Below are positions 1 through 5,226 of a DNA stretch of 8,218 nt, in pieces. A program made the translations under genes and the position numbers. Under the pieces are notes generated by a model that worked only from the letters and a program-made list of their open reading frames with translations, did no database searches and was not told the DNA's origin. Within the stretch, counting starts at the first letter, position 1. The number at the start of each line of letters is the position of its first letter. The stretch covers positions 1-8,218 of the forward strand of contig JAJZXZ010000016.1 in assembly GCA_021806185.1 (NCBI GenBank). Reading direction: 5' to 3'. This DNA comes from Microcaldota archaeon (GTDB lineage Archaea > Micrarchaeota > Micrarchaeia > Micrarchaeales > Micrarchaeaceae).

Positions 1-1
1 C

Positions 2-109
2 CCGAAGACCGGGCGGCTTGTGATATGCAAGTACTGCTGGGGGATGATGCCGAGGAGGGTGGCCTTCGAGAACAGTAGGGGCGCAGTAGTTATTGAGGAG
101 AACCAGTAG
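2..109 (+). CDS. 3' end of an unrecognised gene (partial, tentative)
   Basis: An open frame enters from the left edge and stops at TAG 107-109, giving about 35 residues. It contains a CKYC motif (C-x2-C) and ends in GAVVIEENQ. Codon choice (AGG, ATA, AAG, GAG, mostly G/C in third positions) resembles the other genes here, which is why I prefer this frame over the neighbouring plus frame that stops at 76-78. The gene would converge on ileS, leaving about 90 bp between the two stops. I do not recognise the family. A minus-strand reading of the same stretch is also open but has no usual start codon. Confidence 0.35.
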   Translation, partial: PKTGRLVICKYCWGMMPRRVAFENSRGAVVIEENQ

Positions 110-199
110 CCTAACAGGTTTGCCTCATAGGATATCCGACTTTTGCGCGCATCCTGCCCCGCGCACTATAACATATCGGGACCGCATGCGGAATGGGCT

Positions 200-3100
200 T
201 CATGTGGCGTCGATTTTCTTAAGGGATACCCCTACGCTCTCTCCCTCTATCTCGAATCGCTTTACGAGCGCAGATGAATCTATGCCCTTTCCGATCCTCC
301 TTGCTTTTATGCTCCTCTTCAGCTCCTTCATGCGCATCGGTATTATCCTTGAGAGCTCGCCTACGGCCTCATAGTTGAGCTCTATGCCATCCATCCTGCT
401 CAGGCCCATCTCCTTCCTTGCCATCTGAATGTTCCTCTCGAACTCCCTAAGCAGCGCCTCATCCTTCAGCTCCCTGCTCAGCTCCTTGTCTATGTACGCT
501 ATGCCATGCCTGAAGCTTGCGCTTTCGGCTGCCTCTGGCCTCTCGACAACGGTGAAGTGCTTCGGAGTGACCTCCGCCATTCCGTTCTTGGTGTGCAGCT
601 GGTACGAGCCCGCTGTCTCTATAGCCTTAAGCACCTCGTCCGCACTAGCGTCTTTGAGCGCATCCGCCACCGCCTGCGCCTCCCCTCTGAATGCGGGGCC
701 TATCTCAGCGAAGAGAGGCACCACCTCCTTCTTCGTTCCGGAAACCCGCTTAAGCTCAAGCCTCTTTGCATTGACATAGCTCTCGACGATGCCGGAGAGC
801 TCCTGGAGCGCCGCATAGGCGTCGTCCCCTGTCACCTCGACCACCGCCCTTGATATGGGCCATCTCAGGCTCACTCCCGCTTTCTCCCTGCTGTTGAGTA
901 TCGCTGATATCGCATCCTTCGCAATCTGCATCTTCCCCTCGAGCTGCTTGTCGACCAGCCTCGCACTCGCCTTCGGCCAGCCCTCCATGAATACCGAGTC
1001 TCCATCCTTCGAGAAAAGCTCTGAGAATATATGCTCGGCTGCCAGCGGTGCGGCAACAGACACCATGATCGAGATGTTGTAGAGCACGTAGCTAGTCAGC
1101 CCCGCTATCCTCTTTAGCTGCCCTCTTGTCGCATCAACCGCGCGCTGCTTTGCAAACTTTAGGTAGAACCTGCTGAAGTCCTCTATTATGAATGTCCTCA
1201 GCTTGTTTATTGCGTCATCTATCTGGTAGCTGTCCATATGCTCGGTGAACTCGGATATGAGCGAGTTGAGCCTTGAGAGTATGTAGAGGTCCTCTGGCTC
1301 CAGCTTTGATGTGCCAGGCCGCTTGACCTCCCGCGAGGGGTACCCCGAAATGACCGATAGCTCCTTCACAAGCTCCGCTATGTTGTAGAGCATTATTATC
1401 TCGCCGTCCGAGTCCCTCAACTCCGACTTTTTCAGCTTGAGATCCTGCCAGCGCGGCTTGGAGGCGCACCACAGCCTGAAGCCATCGACAGATACCATGC
1501 GCATTATGTCGTCAGGGGTAATCGCGTTGCCCTTGTTCCTGTGCATCTCCTCCCCAATCTCATCCTTCATCATGCCCCCTATCGTTACGCTGTTGAACGG
1601 CCTTCTGCCATTTGCGGCGACGCCTGTCCTGAGCAGCGTGCTGAACCATCCCCTGATCTGGTCCAGGCTTTCGGTTATCCAGTCAGCCGGGTATAGTCTA
1701 ACGAACTCCTCATCGGTGAGGCTTGCCGTGTGGGAAATGCCTGATTCGTACCACACGTCGAACAGGTCCGGCGTCCTTTTCATCGTCCCGCCGCATTTGC
1801 ATCCGAATTCTATCCTGTCGATATAGGGCTTGTGCAGGTGCATGTCGTCAAGGGGCGCGTCCAGCTTCGCCCTCAGCTCCAGTTCCTTTGTAGAGCCCAT
1901 GACTTCGAAGGCATTGCATGCGCCGCATATCCACAGCGGTATGGGGGCTCCCCAGTACCTCTGCCTCGAGATGCACCAGTCTGGAGAGCTCTCCACGGCA
2001 TCAGCGAACCATTTCTGGGCGAAGCCGGGATACCATTTTACCTTCTGGTTCTCGCTAAGCATTTTCCTCCTTATCTTCCCAACATTTATGAAAAACTGGT
2101 CCGTGGCCCTATAGATCAGTTTGCTGCCGCAGCGCCAGCAGAACGGATATGAATGGACGAGTTGCCCCTCAAAGAGGAGGTCGCCAGACGCCCTCAAATC
2201 TTTCAGCACTGCTTCGTTTGCCGCGCCCGGGACCTCGAGCCCTGCGTATTTGCCTGCATCTGCTGTGTATCTGGCATGCATGTCTACAGGTGAGAAAACC
2301 GGTATCCCGTTCGCCTTTGCTACCGCAAAATCCTCCGGGCCGTGGCCCGGCGCTATGTGCAGCAGCCCGGTGCCTTCCCCGAGCGAGACTATCGCCTCTC
2401 CAGGGAGCACTCTGTGGTACTTGGCGAACTTCTTCTGGGCCGGGACCTGTTCAGCAAGAGGGCTCTCGTACATGGTCCCGACAAGCTCCGAGCCGTAAAA
2501 TTCCTTCTTTACGACCGTGCTGCCTACCGCTTCCGTAAAAACGTCAAGCCGGTCTTTTGCTATTATGTAGTCTTTCCCTTCAAGGCTTGCGGCAACATAA
2601 ACAGCCTTCGGGTTTGCAGCAATCGCCATGTTCGACGGCAAGGTCCATGGCGTTGTAGTCCATATCACGAGGTAAGTGTCCTGAGAGAGTTCTATCTTGC
2701 TGCTCTTTCCGATCACCTTGAATCTGACAAACACCGACGTGTCCTGCGCGTCCTTGTACTCCACTTCGGGGCCGCTCGCCGAAAGGACGGTCTCGCAATG
2801 GGGGCAGTACGCGAGTGGCTTCAGGCCCCGGTAAAGCAGCTTCTTGTCGTAAATCCTCTTGAATATCTGCCATCCCTTGTTTATGTAGGTGGCTGTGTAC
2901 GGTATATACGTGCTATCAAAGTCCATGAAGACGCCGAACCTCTTGAGCAGCTCTATCGACCCGTTTATCCCCGATTCGGCATAGTCCTTGCATGCCTTAA
3001 CAAAGTTCTCCACGCCCATCTTCTCTATTTCCTGCTTCGACTTGAGGTTCAACCTCCTCTCTATCTTGTTTTCTATCGGCAGCCCGTGCACGTCGAAGCC

Positions 3101-3325
3101 GGGGCGGTCGTGCACGTCGAACCCCCTATACCGCTTGTACTTCAGCATCAGGTCCTTTACCGTATAGACCCAGAGGTGGTGGACCGCCAGGCCGTAGGCA
3201 TTGGGCGGGCCATCCAGGAAGTAAAATTTCTTCCTGCCTTTGTTCCTGGCTCTGACTCTGCCGTTTACTCCGTGCTCCTTCCAGTACGCCAGCACCTTTT
3301 CCTCCCTCCCTTTAAGGTCAATCAT
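200..3325 (-). CDS. ileS: Isoleucyl-tRNA synthetase with altered HIGH and KMSKS motifs
   Basis: Cytoplasmic class Ia synthetase that charges tRNA-Ile, 1041 residues with the start at 3325. An ATG at 3355 would add ten residues, but MIDLKGREEKVLAYWKEHGV looks like the family's usual N-terminus. Motifs numbered from M(3325): active-site entry GPPNAYGLAVHH (39-50); GFDVHGLPIE; zinc-type CPHC (174-177), CWRC (396-399) and CGAC (467-470); CP1 editing-domain WTTTPWTLP (222-230) and GHGPEDF with the editing Asp at about 332; DWCISRQRYWG (449-459), a core class Ia signature; then the anticodon-binding C-terminal domain. The HIGH position reads AVHH and the KMSKS position EMHRN (593-597). All other landmarks are intact and there is no internal stop, so this looks like a working enzyme. 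It appears to be the main copy, but a second ileS elsewhere cannot be excluded. Confidence 0.96.
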   Translation of the reverse strand: MIDLKGREEKVLAYWKEHGVNGRVRARNKGRKKFYFLDGPPNAYGLAVHHLWVYTVKDLMLKYKRYRGFDVHDRPGFDVHGLPIENKIERRLNLKSKQEIEKMGVENFVKACKDYAESGINGSIELLKRFGVFMDFDSTYIPYTATYINKGWQIFKRIYDKKLLYRGLKPLAYCPHCETVLSASGPEVEYKDAQDTSVFVRFKVIGKSSKIELSQDTYLVIWTTTPWTLPSNMAIAANPKAVYVAASLEGKDYIIAKDRLDVFTEAVGSTVVKKEFYGSELVGTMYESPLAEQVPAQKKFAKYHRVLPGEAIVSLGEGTGLLHIAPGHGPEDFAVAKANGIPVFSPVDMHARYTADAGKYAGLEVPGAANEAVLKDLRASGDLLFEGQLVHSYPFCWRCGSKLIYRATDQFFINVGKIRRKMLSENQKVKWYPGFAQKWFADAVESSPDWCISRQRYWGAPIPLWICGACNAFEVMGSTKELELRAKLDAPLDDMHLHKPYIDRIEFGCKCGGTMKRTPDLFDVWYESGISHTASLTDEEFVRLYPADWITESLDQIRGWFSTLLRTGVAANGRRPFNSVTIGGMMKDEIGEEMHRNKGNAITPDDIMRMVSVDGFRLWCASKPRWQDLKLKKSELRDSDGEIIMLYNIAELVKELSVISGYPSREVKRPGTSKLEPEDLYILSRLNSLISEFTEHMDSYQIDDAINKLRTFIIEDFSRFYLKFAKQRAVDATRGQLKRIAGLTSYVLYNISIMVSVAAPLAAEHIFSELFSKDGDSVFMEGWPKASARLVDKQLEGKMQIAKDAISAILNSREKAGVSLRWPISRAVVEVTGDDAYAALQELSGIVESYVNAKRLELKRVSGTKKEVVPLFAEIGPAFRGEAQAVADALKDASADEVLKAIETAGSYQLHTKNGMAEVTPKHFTVVERPEAAESASFRHGIAYIDKELSRELKDEALLREFERNIQMARKEMGLSRMDGIELNYEAVGELSRIIPMRMKELKRSIKARRIGKGIDSSALVKRFEIEGESVGVSLKKIDAT

Positions 3326-3384
3326 CAAACCACAAGACGTGAAGTAATACCGCATTTTGCTTTTTTAAGCTTGCTGCTCAGAAC

Positions 3385-3395
3385 CAATTTATATG
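3385..3395. promoter_or_regulatory. Shared box A between ileS and the PLD-like gene
   Basis: The only strong AT element between the divergent genes reads CAATTTATATG on the plus strand (TTTATAT) and CATATAAATTG on the minus strand. Its centre lies about 24 nt before the plus ATG at 3415, so that transcript would be leaderless or nearly so. On the minus strand a start about 26 nt away (near 3365) would give ileS a leader of roughly 40 nt. Use in both directions is inferred from spacing. Confidence 0.55.
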
Positions 3396-3414
3396 TTAAG
3401 ACGAATTGCATAGC

Positions 3415-3987
3415 ATGGAAAGCGGCCAGGGCTACAGCGGCAGCAGCTCATACAGATATATAGAGCCGCTGATAACGGGCAGTGGCAAGAGCCTGAAGGT
3501 CATATGCCCGTTCATAAGCCCTGCATACGCAAAGATGCTCGTGCGGCAATCCGGCTCGAAGGACGTATCTGTGATAACGTCCAGCTCCAAGATAAGCTGG
3601 TCGGCTGTAAGGATAATGAGGAGGGGAAGGAGGTTCCCATACGTTACCCTCTCAGCGTATTTCATAATACTCAGCATATTGTTCTACGCGTTCCGGTTCT
3701 ATGCAGCGGAGCTGGCCGCCGTGCCTATAACAGCGCTGGTTGTCGGATTGACCGTAGCGCATTACGCAAGGCCAAGGCGCCAAAGGATAAAGGTAAAGGT
3801 GGCGAGCGAAAGCTTCATACACGAGAAGGTTTACCTATCGGACAACTCCGCAATAGTCGGCAGTGCGAACTTGACGTATGCTGGCTTGCACAAGAATATA
3901 GAGCACATAGAGCTTATACACGACGCTAGTAGGGTTCATTCGCTTGATAGGCATTTCGACGAGCTTTGGGCGAGCATAGGCACTTGA
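3415..3987 (+). CDS. Membrane-anchored PLD-like (HKD) phosphodiesterase
   Basis: A protein of 190 residues with one phospholipase D-type HKD motif: H136-x-K138, D143, G149-S150-x-N152, followed by LTYAGLHKNIE. The N-terminal part (about 14-60) looks like the start of a PLD fold (YIEPLI, LKVICPFIS, DVSVITSSSK). It is followed by two hydrophobic segments, about 75-97 and 100-117, before the catalytic motif. Basic stretches (RRGRR before, RPRRQR after) suggest a membrane hairpin with both soluble halves in the cytoplasm. One HKD per chain implies a dimeric active site, as in other single-HKD enzymes. The ATG at 3415 fits a leaderless transcript; an in-frame TTG lies at 3406. The substrate is unknown: phosphodiester of a lipid or nucleic acid. 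Confidence 0.8.
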   Translation: MESGQGYSGSSSYRYIEPLITGSGKSLKVICPFISPAYAKMLVRQSGSKDVSVITSSSKISWSAVRIMRRGRRFPYVTLSAYFIILSILFYAFRFYAAELAAVPITALVVGLTVAHYARPRRQRIKVKVASESFIHEKVYLSDNSAIVGSANLTYAGLHKNIEHIELIHDASRVHSLDRHFDELWASIGT

Positions 3988-4039
3988 CGGATGCCACCGA
4001 AAGCGTTGACGAACACTGAAAGCGGTACGCTCTTCTCCG

Positions 4040-4045
4040 TTTTTT
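4040..4045 (+). terminator. T-tract after the PLD-like gene
   Basis: A run of six T lies about 50 nt past the stop codon, flanked by CCG and CGG. Archaeal RNA polymerase often stops at such runs without a strong hairpin. No other good stop signal is visible in the 217-nt gap before the next gene. Confidence 0.35.
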
Positions 4046-4063
4046 CGGCTGTCGAGGTAAAAA

Positions 4064-4132
4064 TACTTGGAAATAAAATTAACTTTATACATCAGCGCCA
4101 GAATTCAGAAAAATTCCAAGTAATTATTGGAA
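4064..4132. repeat. TTGGAA half-site cluster upstream of the histone-like gene
   Basis: TACTTGGAA at 4064-4072 and TTCCAAGTA at 4114-4122 form a perfect 9-bp inverted repeat. The second arm also pairs with TTGGAA at 4127-4132, giving TTCCAA-N7-TTGGAA centred near 4123, about 25 bp upstream of the box A at 4147. Three half-sites in one promoter look like an operator for a dimeric regulator. The regulator is unknown and the role is inferred from position and symmetry. Confidence 0.45.
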
Positions 4133-4146
4133 ACTTCTCCTAAAGA

Positions 4147-4154
4147 TTTAAATA
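4147..4154 (+). promoter_or_regulatory. Box A of the histone-like gene
   Basis: TTTAAATA matches the archaeal TATA consensus exactly, with an A-rich BRE-like stretch (TAAAGA) just before it. Transcription should begin near 4176, giving a leader of about 30 nt. That leader contains GGGTGA (4178-4183) and GGTGGAG (4187-4193) ahead of the ATG at 4205. Confidence 0.7.
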
Positions 4155-4204
4155 TCACAACTCCGCATTAACATTAAGGGTGAAGTGGTGGAGAGAGTGA
4201 GGGG

Positions 4205-4489
4205 ATGCGAGAGAGAAAAAGCAGAGGCAGGGTGTCTGCGCTAGGGCTCGGCACTAAGTACAGGGTGCGAAGGATGGCTGAGGACGCACTCAGGGAGAGC
4301 GAGATAGCCCAGGTCTTTAGCGAAGCGGGCGCATGCGACTTCGACGAGTCAGCTGGATCCGCACTCAAAGCAATCCTTGCAGAGAAGGCAGCAGAATACA
4401 CAATGAGGGCGGTGCAGGAGTCGAAGAAGAGGGGGACAAGGTTCGGCGCAGCGGCGCTGATAATCGCCGCAGAAAAGGACAGGTGGTAA
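4205..4489 (+). CDS. Histone-fold protein with a basic N-terminal tail
   Basis: A protein of 94 residues. Residues 34-89 align without gaps to the archaeal histone HMfB as I recall it: IAQVFSEAGA for helix 1, LKAILAE and RAV within helix 2, a G at the start of loop 2, then A, I and A of helix 3. The first 23 or so residues form a strongly basic tail (RERKSRGR, KYRVRR). Positions that contact DNA in HMfB differ: R19 becomes D45, the loop-2 RKT becomes TRF (78-80), and D59 becomes L85. It may therefore bind DNA differently, through the tail, or pair with another histone. No in-frame start lies upstream before a stop at 4181. The gene stands alone with its own promoter and terminator, typical of an abundant small protein. 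A non-histone helical protein is the main alternative. Confidence 0.6.
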   Translation: MRERKSRGRVSALGLGTKYRVRRMAEDALRESEIAQVFSEAGACDFDESAGSALKAILAEKAAEYTMRAVQESKKRGTRFGAAALIIAAEKDRW

Positions 4490-4503
4490 TCACGCAGTGA
4501 TGC

Positions 4504-4541
4504 GCGGCCGAGGCAGCTATGAGGCCGCCATTTTTTATTTT
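4504..4541 (+). terminator. Stem-loop and T-tract after the histone-like gene
   Basis: GCGGCC (4504-4509) pairs with GGCCGC (4523-4528) across a 13-nt loop and is followed by TTTTTTATTTTT. It begins 15 nt after the stop codon and before the tRNA promoter, the right place to end the histone-like transcript. Confidence 0.65.
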
Positions 4542-4564
4542 TCCACATAACAGCAGTATGCCTC

Positions 4565-4572
4565 TTTATATT
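4565..4572 (+). promoter_or_regulatory. Box A of the tRNA-Gly gene
   Basis: TTTATATT is centred 27-28 nt upstream of the first base of the mature tRNA (G at 4596). Transcription would begin at the tRNA end or a few bases before it, leaving almost no 5' leader. Confidence 0.65.
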
Positions 4573-4595
4573 TGTTGATGTAGCATAGGTAGCGT

Positions 4596-4669
4596 GCGAT
4601 CGTAGTCTAGCCTGGTTAGGACTTTGCCCCTCCAAGGCAAAGACCCGGGTTCAAATCCCGGCGATCGCA
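4596..4669 (+). tRNA. tRNA-Gly (anticodon TCC), C at position 33
   Basis: The full cloverleaf is visible. The acceptor GCGATCG (4596-4602) pairs perfectly with CGATCGC (4662-4668), discriminator A at 4669. The D arm is GTCT/GGAC around AGCCTGGTTA. The anticodon stem TTGCC (4624-4628) pairs with GGCAA (4636-4640). The T arm is CCGGG-TTCAAAT-CCCGG (4645-4661). The seven-base anticodon loop is CCTCCAA, placing TCC (4631-4633) at positions 34-36, so glycine. G1-C72, C2-G71, C35, C36 and A73 agree with archaeal tRNA-Gly. Position 33, almost always U, is C. The variable region is only 4 nt. The gene has no intron. CC follows the discriminator, but the third base is T, so a full CCA is not encoded. 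Confidence 0.95.
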
Positions 4670-4695
4670 CCTTCCCAGAGCGCCAGGTCGATACC

Positions 4696-4703
4696 TTTTT
4701 ATT
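4696..4703 (+). terminator. T-tract after the tRNA
   Basis: TTTTTATT begins 27 nt after the tRNA discriminator base and lies between the tRNA and the next promoter. This fits archaeal T-run termination; there is no strong hairpin before it. Confidence 0.5.
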
Positions 4704-4717
4704 GTTTGCACACAGAG

Positions 4718-4725
4718 TAATATAA
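4718..4725 (+). promoter_or_regulatory. Box A of the rps6e-aIF2-gamma operon
   Basis: TAATATAA precedes rps6e. A start about 26 nt downstream, near 4747, gives a leader of about 40 nt that ends in a clear ribosome binding site. Confidence 0.5.
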
Positions 4726-4776
4726 GAAAATACGGCAGTTATCTATTCCTGCCCTGTTTAACTCCCTGCTAATTCC

Positions 4777-4781
4777 GGTGA
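4777..4781 (+). promoter_or_regulatory. Ribosome binding site of rps6e
   Basis: GGTGA, complementary to the archaeal 16S rRNA 3' end, lies 4 nt before the ATG at 4786 and fixes that start. The same motif with the same spacing precedes the DHH gene. Confidence 0.75.
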
Positions 4782-4785
4782 ATCA

Positions 4786-5226
4786 ATGAAGATAGTCTAC
4801 TCAGACCCAAAAAGCGGCAGAACAGCCCAAGCCGAGCTCGGCAAGGACAAGGCAGGGCTAGTGCTCAACTACAAGATCGGAGACACGATAGACGGAGGCA
4901 TAATAGGCCTGACAGGCTGCAAGCTCAAGATAACCGGCGGCAGCGACAACAGCGGTTTCCCGTTGGAGAGGAGCATACAGGGTACAATAAAGACGAGGAC
5001 CAGCAGGATAACGGCTACTGGCAAGTCGGCCGGAAAGCCAAAGATGCAGACCGTGAGGGGGAACATGGTGAGCACCGACGTCGAGCAGCTTAATACCATA
5101 ATAATAGAGTACGGAGAGAAGGGCGCGGACGATATATTCCCGAAGGCAGCGAAGCAGGAGAAAGCGGCGGAGCCTCCCAAAGGCGCAGGGAAGCCCGAGG
5201 ACCATGCTACCGAGGCAAAGGGCTGA
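4786..5226 (+). CDS. rps6e: Ribosomal protein eS6 (S6e)
   Basis: A 146-residue protein of the small ribosomal subunit, shared by archaea and eukaryotes. Landmarks: MKIVYSDPKSGRTAQAEL at the N-terminus, IGDTIDGGIIGLTG (31-44), the family signature GGSDNSGFP (51-59), and TVRGN (89-93) followed by the VEQLNTII strand. Residues from about 119 to the end form a low-complexity tail rich in Lys, Glu, Ala and Pro, longer than the minimal archaeal protein of about 125 residues and probably disordered. Its TGA overlaps the next ATG by one base (TGATG at 5224-5228), so aIF2-gamma is likely translated by coupling. The rps6e-aIF2-gamma order is common in archaea. Confidence 0.95.
   Translation: MKIVYSDPKSGRTAQAELGKDKAGLVLNYKIGDTIDGGIIGLTGCKLKITGGSDNSGFPLERSIQGTIKTRTSRITATGKSAGKPKMQTVRGNMVSTDVEQLNTIIIEYGEKGADDIFPKAAKQEKAAEPPKGAGKPEDHATEAKG

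Noticed and set aside
1..162. Minus-strand open frame with hydrophobic content at the left edge
   Set aside because: It opens after a TAG and has no ATG or GTG and no ribosome binding site; its only TTG lies far inside. A plus-strand gene end explains the stretch better, though not firmly.
144..165. Stem TGCGCG/CGCGCA with a 10-nt loop after ileS as an intrinsic terminator
   Set aside because: No T-run follows it in the ileS direction, and the plus-strand T-run comes before rather than after the stem.
182..191. Palindrome CCGCATGCGG next to the ileS stop
   Set aside because: It is short, with no loop room and no T-tract, and can occur by chance in GC-rich sequence.
2342..3463. Long plus-strand open frame of 373 codons opposite ileS
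   Set aside because: It lies antisense to an intact, motif-rich IleRS. Its translation is rich in Arg, His and Val and shows no domain. It is a shadow of the strong codon bias.
3835..4092. Minus-strand 85-codon frame across the PLD gene end
   Set aside because: It overlaps the HKD coding region in antisense, has no ribosome binding site and shows no recognisable family.
4625..4641. tRNA read as tRNA-Trp (CCA) with T at position 33
   Set aside because: Shifting the loop by one base breaks the five-pair anticodon stem. Only the TCC register keeps all pairs.
4734..4753. GGCAG/CTGCC hairpin as an eS6 autoregulatory leader
   Set aside because: It spans the expected transcription start, so most of it would not be in the mRNA, and the stem is only 5 bp.
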